Shown here one piece after another: positions 35,613-44,097 of a stretch of 64,000 nt of DNA (position 1 is its first letter; every line of letters starts with the position of its first letter). Below the pieces are notes generated by a model, which was not told where the DNA came from, ran no database searches, and saw nothing but the letters and a program-made list of their open reading frames with translations. The position numbers were made by a program, and so were the translations under genes. The stretch comes from Nocardioides sp. cx-173. GTDB lineage: Bacteria; Actinomycetota; Actinomycetes; Propionibacteriales; Nocardioidaceae. The stretch lies in assembly GCF_021117365.1 (NCBI RefSeq), contig NZ_CP088262.1, positions 1,612,001 to 1,676,000 on the forward strand, read 5' to 3'.

Positions 35613-36842
35613 TCAGGCGCCGCGGGCCGGGTGCGGGCGGCCCCCGGCCGGCGACTCGTCGACCAGGTCGTGGCGCACGGAGTAGCGGCTGCGCAGCCGC
35701 TCGTCCTGCTTGAGCCGGTAGCGCTCGCCCAGGCGCCGTCGCGGCTCCAGGGTCCACGCCTGCCGGTCGAGAGTGGCGTTGACCCTCGCCAGCACCGGGC
35801 CCACGCGCTCGATGAGGCGCGTGGTGCGCGGTGCGGGGGCGATCCCGAGCTCGTCGGCGATCTCGTCGCCCAGGAAGACCCGCTCGAGCCCGTGCACCAC
35901 CGGCGGCGCCAGGCGGCGCAGCCGCGCGGGGCGGGCCGGCAGCAGCGCCTCGATCTCCGGCACCAGGAACTCGGAGTTGATGCTGCCGACGAGGTCGCGG
36001 CAGTAGGCGTCGACCGGCGGGCGGGTGAGCAGATAGATCTCCTCCAGCCGCTCCTGCTCCTGCCGGTCGCGCGGCAGCAGGGCCGCGTCGATGCCGAGTA
36101 GGTGGCCGAGGTAGCGCCAGCGGGCGTAGGCCGCGTCCTCCTCGGCCGGCAGGTACGGCGCCCCGATCGCGCGCATGCCGCGCACCGGGATCAGGCAGAA
36201 CTCGATCAGCGTGTAGGCCAGGAAGGCCTGGCAGATCGGCACCCCCCACGCTCGCAGGTCCCAGGCGGGGTCGTCGCGCAGGGCGCTGCGCACCAGCGCG
36301 TGGATGACCCGCACCCGCACGGTGAGCTCGAAGCCCGACGCGTGGCGCCGGAGCCCACCACCGCGGCTGACCTCCACCAGCCAGGAGCCGACCTCGATGG
36401 TGCGCGCGCCGGCGCTCTCGAGGTAGCGGCCGGTCATCTCCAGCGGCCGGGACGCGGCCGAGTTGGCGTAGCCGCTGACCAGCGACGCGGCGCCGAGGAC
36501 GATGCCGGACTGGCGCGTGTAGCGGCCGATGTGGGCGCTGTCGCGGTCGATCCGGTCCAGGTCGACCCAGTCGGGGACCTCGTCGAGCTGTGCGAAGAGG
36601 GCGCGCAGCGAGTCGGGCGCCCCGGCCACGGCGTCGATGCCGTCGCGGCACGCGGTCTTGAGCATCCGCATCGCGCGACCGTGGCCCAGCTCGCCGAAGT
36701 CGGCGACGAACGCGTCGGCGAGCGGGTCTCCGCGCCACATCGCCTCGAAGTACGTCGTCGCGAAGTCCCCGAACCGGCGCCTCGCCTCGTCCGCGTGACG
36801 CACGGTCGTCGGCAGGCCGGTCGCTGCGGTCTCTGCTCCCAT
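35613..36842 (-). CDS. Oxygenase MpaB-family protein (DUF2236)
   Basis: 409 residues. Resembles the DUF2236/MpaB family, named for a fungal mycophenolic acid oxygenase and related to latex-clearing protein, a haem b oxygenase. GHGRAMRMLKTA, GRYTRQSGIVLGAASLVSGY, FLAYTLIEFCLIPVRGMRAIG are family segments. It probably binds haem through a His of the central helices; substrate unknown. ATG start is 6 nt after the -10 half of a palindrome shared with the divergent acetyltransferase. Confidence 0.85.
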   Translation of the reverse strand: MGAETAATGLPTTVRHADEARRRFGDFATTYFEAMWRGDPLADAFVADFGELGHGRAMRMLKTACRDGIDAVAGAPDSLRALFAQLDEVPDWVDLDRIDRDSAHIGRYTRQSGIVLGAASLVSGYANSAASRPLEMTGRYLESAGARTIEVGSWLVEVSRGGGLRRHASGFELTVRVRVIHALVRSALRDDPAWDLRAWGVPICQAFLAYTLIEFCLIPVRGMRAIGAPYLPAEEDAAYARWRYLGHLLGIDAALLPRDRQEQERLEEIYLLTRPPVDAYCRDLVGSINSEFLVPEIEALLPARPARLRRLAPPVVHGLERVFLGDEIADELGIAPAPRTTRLIERVGPVLARVNATLDRQAWTLEPRRRLGERYRLKQDERLRSRYSVRHDLVDESPAGGRPHPARGA

Positions 36843-36847
36843 GGCGA

Positions 36848-36875
36848 GAGCATAGGGCCGGGCGGCCCTATGCTC
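36848..36875. promoter_or_regulatory. Symmetrical divergent leaderless promoter palindrome
   Basis: Perfect 12-bp arms GAGCATAGGGCC and GGCCCTATGCTC around GGGC. Each arm contains TATGCT on the outgoing strand (36869-36874 forward, 36854-36849 reverse), and each is exactly 6 nt from the start codon it faces (GTG 36881 and ATG 36842). It looks like two overlapping leaderless -10 elements arranged as one inverted repeat. Confidence 0.65.
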
Positions 36876-36880
36876 GTCGC

Positions 36881-37729
36881 GTGCCGATCCGCGCCTACCT
36901 CGGGCGCCTGGGTGTCGACCAGGCGCTGCCCCCGACGCTGGAGTCGCTGCGCCTGCTGCACCGCCGCCACCTGGAGCACGTGCCGTACGAGAACCTCGGC
37001 ATCATGCTCGGCCAGGGTCCCTCCGTGGATCCGGACTCCAGCCTGCGGCGCGTCGTCGACCACGGCCGTGCCGGCTACTGCTTGCACCAGAACGCCGTGC
37101 TCGAGCTGGTCCTGGTCAGCCTGGGGTTCACCGTCGAGCGGCGCCACGGCCACGTGTGGACGCACGAGGAGTCGCGCGACGACACCTTCCTCAACCACCT
37201 GGCGCTGGTGGTCTCCGGGCTGCCGACGCCGGACAACCCGGGCGGTCTTTGGTGGCCCGACGTGGGGCTGGGTGAGGGCTTCTGGGAGCCGCTGCCGCTG
37301 GTGGTGGGCGAGTACGACGACGGGCCGTTCCGGTTCGCGATCACCGAGGTGCGCCCCGACGGCTGGTCCTTCCGCAACGACCCGTCCGGCAGCTTCGTCG
37401 GCCTGGAGGTGACCGACCGGGCCACGGACCCGGCGGCCGTGCTGGCCGCCCACGCCGTGCTGTCGACGCCCCCCGACGGCGCGTTCGCCCGGATCCTCGT
37501 GGTCCAGCGCCGCGACGAGGACGGCGGCGACACGCTGCGGGGCTGCGTCGCCACGCGGCAGGACGGGGACGGGACGCACCAGCGGGACCTCACCACCTAC
37601 GACGCCTGGGCCGGCGAGCTCCTGCGTCTGGGCGTCTCGCTGGACGGGTTCGCCGAGCAGGACCTGCGCGCGCTCTTCCAGCGCACGCTGGCAGCCCACG
37701 AGGGCTGGGTCGCGGCGGGGCGGCCGTGA
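36881..37729 (+). CDS. nat: Arylamine N-acetyltransferase
   Basis: 282 residues. Catalytic triad: C67 in RAGYCLHQN, H106 in LNHLALVV, D127 in WWPDVGLG. HVPYENLGIMLG at the N-terminus is also conserved. It transfers acetyl from acetyl-CoA to arylamines or hydrazines. The GTG start is 6 nt from the -10 in the shared palindrome. The following gene overlaps its stop (GTGA). Confidence 0.94.
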   Translation: MPIRAYLGRLGVDQALPPTLESLRLLHRRHLEHVPYENLGIMLGQGPSVDPDSSLRRVVDHGRAGYCLHQNAVLELVLVSLGFTVERRHGHVWTHEESRDDTFLNHLALVVSGLPTPDNPGGLWWPDVGLGEGFWEPLPLVVGEYDDGPFRFAITEVRPDGWSFRNDPSGSFVGLEVTDRATDPAAVLAAHAVLSTPPDGAFARILVVQRRDEDGGDTLRGCVATRQDGDGTHQRDLTTYDAWAGELLRLGVSLDGFAEQDLRALFQRTLAAHEGWVAAGRP

Positions 37730-38616
37730 GCGCCGGCGCCGACCTGCTCGAGGTCGCCGACGAGCTCTACGCGCTCGGGCTGCCGGACTTCACGCCCACC
37801 CGCGACGCCCGCGCCAAGGCGCTCAAGGGCACCGACCTCGCCGGGCCGGTCAAGGCGCTGAAGAAGCCGTCGGTGGCCGCGTGGGTGGTCAACCTGCTGG
37901 TGCGGCGCGAGGGTGAGCAGGTGCAGCGGATCCTCGAGGTCGGCGCCTCCCTCCGCGAGGCCCAGGCGTCGATGTCCGGCGACGAGCTGCGGGCTCTCAC
38001 CCGCCAGCGCCGCCAGGTCACCGCCGCGATCACCCAGCAGGCGCGGTCGCTGGCGTCCGCCGCCGGGGTCAAGGTGACGTCGGCCGTGGGGGACCAGGTC
38101 GAGTCCACGCTCACCGCCGCGATGCTCGATGAGCGGTGCGCGGAGGCGGTGCGCAGCGGGCTGCTGGTGACGGCCCTCGCGACCACCGGCGTCGGCGAGA
38201 CCGACCTGAGCGGCGCCGTGGCGGTGCCCGAGGCGCTGGGGTTCACCGCCACCCAGGTCGAGGAGGCGCCCGCGGCCCGCCCCGAGCTGCACGTCGTACC
38301 CGACCCGGAGGCGGATGCGAAGGCGCTCGCGGCCGCCCAGGAGGCCCTCGACGCCGCGGAGGAGGAGCTGGTCGCGGCGCGGGCGGCGTACGACGAGGTC
38401 AACGGTGCCGTCGAGGAGCTCGAGGCCCGCTCGATGCAGGTGCAGGCCGAGATCGACGAGCTCAAGCGCCGCCTGGCCGAGCTGGAGACGACCTCGGAGG
38501 AGGTCGACGACGAGCTCGACGAGGCCGAGGACGCCCGTACCGAGGCCAAGCAGACCCTCGACGAGGCGACCCGGGCCCGCGACGCCGCGGCCAGGTCGGT
38601 CGCCAAGCTGCGGTAG
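37726..38616 (+). CDS. Coiled-coil hypothetical protein
   Basis: 296 residues. Residues about 25-80 hold a conserved-looking segment (RDARAKALKGTDLAGPVKALKK); about 195-295 is a long heptad-rich coiled coil (EELVAARAAYDEVNGAVEEL and on). No signal peptide. Its GTG overlaps the arylamine N-acetyltransferase stop. I cannot assign a function; similar proteins occur in Nocardioides. Its TAG stop is the first three bases of a 22-bp arm of an imperfect inverted repeat. Confidence 0.75.
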   Translation: MSAGADLLEVADELYALGLPDFTPTRDARAKALKGTDLAGPVKALKKPSVAAWVVNLLVRREGEQVQRILEVGASLREAQASMSGDELRALTRQRRQVTAAITQQARSLASAAGVKVTSAVGDQVESTLTAAMLDERCAEAVRSGLLVTALATTGVGETDLSGAVAVPEALGFTATQVEEAPAARPELHVVPDPEADAKALAAAQEALDAAEEELVAARAAYDEVNGAVEELEARSMQVQAEIDELKRRLAELETTSEEVDDELDEAEDARTEAKQTLDEATRARDAAARSVAKLR

Positions 38617-38672
38617 TCCCTGACGTTCGTGTCATGGATCGCCGACGTCGATGACACAAACGTCCGGGACTA
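38614..38672. terminator. Inverted repeat with 22-bp arms, starting at a stop codon
   Basis: Left arm 38614-38635 starts at the TAG stop (TAGTCCCTGACGTT...), right arm 38651-38672 ends ...GTCCGGGACTA; 20 of 22 pairs match, loop of 15 nt. It lies between convergent genes (glpK ends at 38682), so a bidirectional terminator is likely. Confidence 0.65.
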
Positions 38673-38681
38673 CCCGTTCGG

Positions 38682-40154
38682 CTAGGCGCTAGTCCAGCCC
38701 TTCGCGCGCTCGACGGCGTCCTGCCAGCGGGCGTAGGCGGCGTCGGCGGTGGGGCGGTCGGTGGCGGGCTCGAAGCGGCGGTCGAGCTGCCAGGTGTCGC
38801 GCAGGTCGTCGGTGGAGGACCAGACCCCGGTGCCGAGCCCGGCCAGGAACGCCGCGCCCAGGGCGGTGGTCTCCACCAGCTGCGGCCGCTCGACGGACAC
38901 GCCCAGCTGGTCGGCCTGGACCTGGCAGAGCAGGTCGTTGGCGGAGGCGCCGCCGTCGACGCGCAGCGAGGCGCGCGTGGGCATGGTGTCCAGCACGTCG
39001 CGGACCTCGAAGGCGATCGCCTCGAGCGTCGCGCGCACCAGGTGGGCCCGGGTGGTGCCGCGGGTGATGCCGATGATCATGCCCCGCGCGTGCGGGTCCC
39101 AGTGCGGGGCGCCGAGGCCGGTGAGCGCCGGCACGAAGACGACGCCCTCGGTGTCCTTGACGGTCGCCGCGATCGCCGCGGTCTCGGCGGCCGAGCCCAC
39201 GATCTGCAGCCCGTCGCGCAGCCACTGCACGGCCGCGCCGGTCACGAAGATCGCGCCCTCCAGGGCGTAGGTGAGCTCGCCGTCGGGGGAGCGCCAGGCC
39301 GCCGTCGAGAGCAGTCCGGCGTCGGAGCGCTGCAAGGTGGTGCCGGTGTTGGTGAGGATGAACGACCCGGTGCCGTAGGTGCACTTGGAGTCGCCCTCGT
39401 CGAAGCAGGTCTGCCCGAAGAGCGCCGACTGTTGGTCGCCCGCGATGCCGGCGATCGGCAGCTCGAGGTCGAGGAACGAGCGCGGGTCAGTGGTCGCGAT
39501 GTCGCCCCAGTTGGGCACCAGCTCCGGCAGCGCGCCGCGCGGGACCCCGAACAGCGAGCAGAGCTCGTCGGACCAGTCGCCGATGGTGAGGTCGAAGAGC
39601 AGGGTGCGGCACGCGTTGGAGACGTCGGTGACGTGCTCGAGGCCGCGGGTCATCCGCGCGATGAGGTAGGAGTCGACGGTGCCGACGGCGTAGCGGCCGG
39701 ACTCGACCAGCCCCCAGGTCCGCGGCTCGTTCTCGGCCAGCCAGGTGAGCTTGGTGCCGGAGAAGTACGGGTCCAGGCGCAGCCCGGTCAGCTCGGTGAC
39801 GCGGTCCTCGTGGCCGGCGTCGCGCAGCCGTGTGCAGATGTCGGCCGTACGGCGGTCCTGCCAGACGATGGCGCGCCGCGGGGAGCCGAGCGTCTCGCGG
39901 TCCCAGAGCAGGATCGTCTCGCGCTGGTTGGTGATCCCGATGCCGGTCAGCTCGGCGGCGTCGACCTGCTTGAGGGCGTCGCGCGTCGCCTGCAGCGTCG
40001 CCTGCCAGATCTCCTCGGGCGCGTGCTCGACCCACCCCGGCTGGGGGAAGTGCTGCGCGAACTCCTGGTAGCCCTTGGCGGCGATCCGTCCCTCGGGCGT
40101 CACCACCACGGCGGTGACGCCGGTCGTGCCGGCGTCGATCGCGAGGACGCTCAC
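38682..40154 (-). CDS. glpK: Glycerol kinase
   Basis: 490 residues, FGGY family. AIDAGTTGVTAVV (ATP site), WVEHAPEEIW, GITNQRETILLWDR, IAGDQQSALFGQ (FGGY signature), GLGAPHWDPHARG. It phosphorylates glycerol to glycerol 3-phosphate. GTG 40154 overlaps the upstream DUF1028 gene (GTGA); the frame extends further upstream but that part belongs to the neighbour. No glpF or glpD is present here. Confidence 0.93.
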   Translation of the reverse strand: MSVLAIDAGTTGVTAVVVTPEGRIAAKGYQEFAQHFPQPGWVEHAPEEIWQATLQATRDALKQVDAAELTGIGITNQRETILLWDRETLGSPRRAIVWQDRRTADICTRLRDAGHEDRVTELTGLRLDPYFSGTKLTWLAENEPRTWGLVESGRYAVGTVDSYLIARMTRGLEHVTDVSNACRTLLFDLTIGDWSDELCSLFGVPRGALPELVPNWGDIATTDPRSFLDLELPIAGIAGDQQSALFGQTCFDEGDSKCTYGTGSFILTNTGTTLQRSDAGLLSTAAWRSPDGELTYALEGAIFVTGAAVQWLRDGLQIVGSAAETAAIAATVKDTEGVVFVPALTGLGAPHWDPHARGMIIGITRGTTRAHLVRATLEAIAFEVRDVLDTMPTRASLRVDGGASANDLLCQVQADQLGVSVERPQLVETTALGAAFLAGLGTGVWSSTDDLRDTWQLDRRFEPATDRPTADAAYARWQDAVERAKGWTSA

Positions 40155-40972
40155 CGGGTCTCGTCCCGCACGATGGCGAGCACCCGCCGGTCGATCCACG
40201 CGAGGTCGGGGGCGACCCTCATCTCGTAGTTCTCGGTGCCGACCCAGGCCAGGAAACCGGGGTGGCCGGCCGCGCGGGCGAAGGCCTCGAGCTCGGCCTC
40301 GAGCTCGGGCGTCACTGGCACCTGGTCCTCCTCGGTGGAGGCGGTCAGGTAGAGATCGTTGAGCTCCAGCAGCCGCGCGAGCTCGTCGATGGGTGCCGGA
40401 TGGTCGTCCACGCGCAGGTCTGCGGCGATGTCGTCGCCGCCGCCGTACCCGGCGCCCTCGCTCACCACCAGCAGCGCCGCCGACTGCCGCCCGCGCTTGT
40501 CGCCGCCCGCCGCGTCACCGGCGGCCAGCGCCAATAGCAGCCGGTCCGCGAGCGGGGCGTCGGCGGCGGAGGCGTGCCAGGCCTGCTCCATCGCCTCGAC
40601 CACCTCGGGGCCGGCCAGGCAGTTGCCCTGGATGGCGTAGCCCTCGCCGATCACGCCGCCGGCCCAGTCGATGCAGGCCTGCCCGGTGTGGGAGGCGGCG
40701 CTGCCGTCGACGTCGACGATCCCCACTTGGCGCTCCTCGCGCCCCTCGTCCTCCTCCAGCAGGCGCTGGAGGGCGACGGGGGCCGTGGCGCCCTCGTCGA
40801 GGTGCGCGAGCGCGATGCCCTTGTAGGCGACGTTGGCGTCCGCCTGCGTGGCGATGGCTCCGACCTGGGCCACGGCGGCGGGGACCACGGCACCCACGGC
40901 CAGGAACTTCGAGGCCACCGCGACCCCCCAGGACTCACCGTCGGCGGAGCGGGCCACGATCGAGAACGTCAT
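40151..40972 (-). CDS. DUF1028 family protein (Ntn-hydrolase-like)
   Basis: 273 residues. TFSIVARSADGESWGVAVAS at the N-terminus, IATQADANVAYKG, and GYAIQGNCLAG, GRQSAALLVVSEGAGYGG are family hallmarks; the fold is related to N-terminal nucleophile hydrolases such as gamma-glutamyltransferase. The C-terminal 70 residues resemble a peptidoglycan-binding-like extension seen in some members. Role unproven. TACAGT lies 7 nt before the ATG. Operon with glpK. Confidence 0.88.
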   Translation of the reverse strand: MTFSIVARSADGESWGVAVASKFLAVGAVVPAAVAQVGAIATQADANVAYKGIALAHLDEGATAPVALQRLLEEDEGREERQVGIVDVDGSAASHTGQACIDWAGGVIGEGYAIQGNCLAGPEVVEAMEQAWHASAADAPLADRLLLALAAGDAAGGDKRGRQSAALLVVSEGAGYGGGDDIAADLRVDDHPAPIDELARLLELNDLYLTASTEEDQVPVTPELEAELEAFARAAGHPGFLAWVGTENYEMRVAPDLAWIDRRVLAIVRDETR

Positions 40973-41053
40973 GCGCGCGACTGTAGCCACCGCCCGCTGT
41001 GATGTCCGGTAACCGCTTGCCCTCGACCCCACCTGAGCCCGCAGGATGGTCGA

Positions 41054-42295
41054 GTGCTGCAACGTCTGGGGTTCCCCGCCGTCGGTGACCACCGGCGCTT
41101 CGTCACGGCGCTGGCCATCGACGCGGTCGGCAGCGGCGTCTTCATGCCGGTCTCGATGCTCTACTTCCTGGTCACCACCGACCTCACCCTGGTGCAGGTC
41201 GGCGGCGCCATCTCCCTGGCGAGCCTGGTGGCGCTGCCCGCCGGCCCGCTGATCGGCTCGGTCGTCGACCGCATCGGGGCCAAGCGCGTCCTGCTGGCCG
41301 GCAACGTCCTGCAGGCGGTCGGCTTCGCGGCCTACCTGGTCTCCGACTCGTTCGCCGTCGTCACGCTCTGGACCGTCGTGGTGACCCTCGGCCGCACCGC
41401 CTTCTGGGGTTCCTTCGGCAACATCGTCACGGCGATCTCCGCCCCGGGGGAGCGCGAGAAGTGGTTCGGCTTCCTCGGTGCCCTGCGCAACGTCGGCTTC
41501 GCCGTCGGCGGGCTGGCCGCCGGCGTCGCCATCACCGTCGGCACGCCCGGCGCCTACGCCACCGTGGTCGTCGCCAACGCGGCGTCGTACGCCGTCGCGC
41601 TCGCCCTGCTGCTCGCCGTGCCCGCCACGCACTCCGGGACCGCGGTCCGGGCCGAGCCCGGCTCGTGGGCGCTCGTGCTGGCCGACCGCCCCTACCGGGT
41701 GCTGTTCCTCGCGCAGCTGGCCTACTCGACCTCGATGATGGCCCTGAACTTCGCGATGCCGGTCTACGCCACCGAGGTGCTCGGGCTGGCGGGGTGGGTC
41801 ACGGGCGCGATCTTCACGCTCAACACGATCATGGTCGGCTTCGGTCAAGGGCTCGTCGTGCGCGGTCTGACCGGACGGGTGCGCTGGCGGGTGCTGATGA
41901 GCGCCAACGCCACCTTCGCGGCGTCGTTCGTGGTCCTGCTCGGGGCGAGCCGGCTCTCGGCGGTGCTGGCGACCGTCGTGGTGCTGGTCGGGTCGGTCGT
42001 CTACACGCTCGGCGAGCTCGTGGGCGGGCCGGTGCACGGGGCCCTGTCGGCCGAGGCCGCTCCCGAGCACCTGCGCGGTCGCTACCTCTCGCTCATCCAG
42101 CTGGCCTGGAACGGCTCGGGCGCGGCTGCGCCGGTCGGCATCGCCTGGCTGCTCGACCGCGGCCCGGAGCCGGTGTGGGCCGCCTTCGTCGCGGTCGCCG
42201 TGGCGGGGATGCTCTTCGCCGCCCGGTTGGGGACCGTCATGCCGCGCGCCGCCCAGCGGGTCACCAACCGGGTCGAGGACCCCCTGCCTGCCTGA
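41054..42295 (+). CDS. MFS transporter
   Basis: 413 residues with about 11-12 membrane helices; the cytoplasmic loop motif between helices 2 and 3 is GSVVDRIGAKRVLLAG. Substrate unknown; the fold resembles drug or small-molecule exporters of the UMF family. Start is GTG with CAGGAT 6 nt upstream (41042-41047). Divergent from the DUF1028 gene. Confidence 0.9.
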   Translation: MLQRLGFPAVGDHRRFVTALAIDAVGSGVFMPVSMLYFLVTTDLTLVQVGGAISLASLVALPAGPLIGSVVDRIGAKRVLLAGNVLQAVGFAAYLVSDSFAVVTLWTVVVTLGRTAFWGSFGNIVTAISAPGEREKWFGFLGALRNVGFAVGGLAAGVAITVGTPGAYATVVVANAASYAVALALLLAVPATHSGTAVRAEPGSWALVLADRPYRVLFLAQLAYSTSMMALNFAMPVYATEVLGLAGWVTGAIFTLNTIMVGFGQGLVVRGLTGRVRWRVLMSANATFAASFVVLLGASRLSAVLATVVVLVGSVVYTLGELVGGPVHGALSAEAAPEHLRGRYLSLIQLAWNGSGAAAPVGIAWLLDRGPEPVWAAFVAVAVAGMLFAARLGTVMPRAAQRVTNRVEDPLPA

Positions 42296-42342
42296 GCTCG
42301 CCACTGCGGTTGGAGCGCGTCCGCCCGGGGCAGGATGTCGCC

Positions 42343-43011
42343 GTGCTCAACGACCTCACGTGGCAGACCCGCAGCATGCTGTTCACCCAGACGCTGGGGC
42401 CGGCGCTTGCCCTCGGCTCGCTCTTCGTCCTGGCCGGGGACAACTGGACGGTGGCCGCCGTGCTGTTCGGTCTCGGCCTGGCGGTGATGATCGGGTGGTG
42501 CGTCGCGGTGGTGGTCTGGAACCGCCGCGTCGACCGGCGGTTCAAGGCGGCGCTGGTCCGCGCCGGCGAGGAGATCGTCACGGGCCGGGTCACCGCGACC
42601 CCGGCCATCGGCCGGGTCGTCCGCAGCCGGCGTGCGCGGCGCGAGCCGGCGTACCTGGCCGGCACGCCGCACCCGCTGCCGAGCCCCTCGGTCGCTCTCG
42701 TCGTGACCGTGCTGACCGAGGGCGGCTCGCGCCGGGTGGCCGCCCTGGTGCCCGCCATGGGCGGGCTCGAGGCACGCCGGGCCCCGGTCGCCGTCCTGCT
42801 GCACCCGCACGAGCGCGAGGCGGCGGTGCTGGACGACCGGGTCACCTCCGAGCAGCTGGCCGCCATCGCCTCCGACCCGCGGTGGGGCACCGAGCGGCTG
42901 CCGACGGACAGCAGCGTCGCCGGCGGCTACCTGGCCGCGTTCGGATGCGCGGTCCTCGGCGTGCTGACCGGGGTCGGCATCGCGGTGCTGGCGGGCGCCC
43001 TCGCCACGTGA
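42343..43011 (+). CDS. Hypothetical membrane protein
   Basis: 222 residues: two N-terminal helices (about 15-60), a soluble middle part of about 130 residues, and one C-terminal helix (about 195-220). The middle contains a beta-rich segment (SVALVVTVLTEGGSRRVAAL) and LHPHEREAAVLDD. Start is GTG with CAGGAT 6 nt before it, the same spacing and hexamer as the MFS gene just upstream. Function unknown. Confidence 0.7.
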   Translation: MLNDLTWQTRSMLFTQTLGPALALGSLFVLAGDNWTVAAVLFGLGLAVMIGWCVAVVVWNRRVDRRFKAALVRAGEEIVTGRVTATPAIGRVVRSRRARREPAYLAGTPHPLPSPSVALVVTVLTEGGSRRVAALVPAMGGLEARRAPVAVLLHPHEREAAVLDDRVTSEQLAAIASDPRWGTERLPTDSSVAGGYLAAFGCAVLGVLTGVGIAVLAGALAT

Positions 43012-43024
43012 CGGACTTCCTCAC

Positions 43025-43030
43025 TAGGGT
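43025..43030 (+). promoter_or_regulatory. -10 element of pfkA
   Basis: TAGGGT; the transcript would start near 43037 and carry a leader of about 30 nt with the Shine-Dalgarno CAGGAGG ahead of ATG 43068. A contrast to the many leaderless genes here. Confidence 0.45.
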
Positions 43031-43067
43031 GTGGGAGTCCAGTTGAACGTTCCAGCCAGGAGGTCCC

Positions 43068-44096
43068 ATGCGCGTCGGAGTGCTCACCGGAGGTGGCGAC
43101 TGCCCCGGACTGAACGCGGTGATCCGCGCAGTCGTCCGTAAGGGGGTCCGCACCCACGGGTTCGAGTTCGTCGGCTTCCGTGACGGCTGGAAGGGCCCGC
43201 TGGAGGGCCTGACGATGGAGCTCGGCATCGACCAGTGCCGCGGCATCCTGCCGCGCGGCGGCACGATCCTCGGCTCCTCGCGCACCAACCCGTTCAAGAT
43301 CGAGAACGGCGTGGAGCGGATCAAGGACAACCTCGAGCAGCACGGGGTCGACGCGCTCGTGGCCATCGGCGGCGAGGACACCCTGGGGGTCGCGACGAAG
43401 CTGGCCGACCTCGGCGTGCACGTGGTCGGCGTACCCAAGACCATCGACAACGACCTGTCGGGCACCGACTTCACCTTCGGCTTCGACACCGCGGTCAACA
43501 TCGCCACGGAGGCCATCGACCGCCTGCACACGACCGCCGAGTCGCACCACCGCGTGCTCGTGGTCGAGGTCATGGGCCGTCACGCCGGCTGGATCGCGCT
43601 GCACGCCGGCATCGCCGGCGGCGCCAGCGCCGTCCTGATCCCCGAGCAGCCCTTCGACATCGACCGGCTCTGCGCCGACGTCGAGGCGCGGTTCAAGACC
43701 AAGTACGCGCCGGTCATCGTGGTCTCGGAGGGCGCCGTGCCCGCCGAGGGCGGTTCCATGACGCTGGTGTCGGGGGAGCAGGACGCCTTCGGCCACGTGC
43801 GGCTCGGCGGCATCGGCGACCGGCTGGCGAGCGAGATCGAGCAGCGCACCGGCAAGGAGGCGCGCGCGGTGGTCCTCGGTCACATCCAGCGCGGCGGCAC
43901 GCCCACGGCGTTCGACCGCTGGCTGGCCACGCGCTTCGGGCTGCAGGCGGCCGACGCGGTCGCCGACGGCGACTGGGGCACGATGATGGCGCTGCGCGGC
44001 ACCAAGATCATCCGGGTCCCGCTCAGCGAGGGCACGGCCGAGCTCAAGCTGGTGAGCCCCGAGGAGTACGCCGAGGCCGAGGTCTTCTTCGGCTGA
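43068..44096 (+). CDS. pfkA: 6-phosphofructokinase, probably pyrophosphate-dependent
   Basis: 342 residues, PFK group III. LTGGGDCPGLNAVIRAVV binds the phosphoryl donor, PKTIDNDL carries the catalytic Asp, EVMGRHAGWIALHAGIAGG the fructose 6-phosphate site. At the two positions that separate donors, this protein has Asp104 (GGEDT) and Lys124 (PKTIDND); Gly104 is typical of ATP enzymes, and Asp with Lys of PPi enzymes such as that of Amycolatopsis. ATG has CAGGAGG upstream. The IS110 element lies 2-10 bp after its stop. Confidence 0.92.
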   Translation: MRVGVLTGGGDCPGLNAVIRAVVRKGVRTHGFEFVGFRDGWKGPLEGLTMELGIDQCRGILPRGGTILGSSRTNPFKIENGVERIKDNLEQHGVDALVAIGGEDTLGVATKLADLGVHVVGVPKTIDNDLSGTDFTFGFDTAVNIATEAIDRLHTTAESHHRVLVVEVMGRHAGWIALHAGIAGGASAVLIPEQPFDIDRLCADVEARFKTKYAPVIVVSEGAVPAEGGSMTLVSGEQDAFGHVRLGGIGDRLASEIEQRTGKEARAVVLGHIQRGGTPTAFDRWLATRFGLQAADAVADGDWGTMMALRGTKIIRVPLSEGTAELKLVSPEEYAEAEVFFG

Positions 44097-44097
44097 C

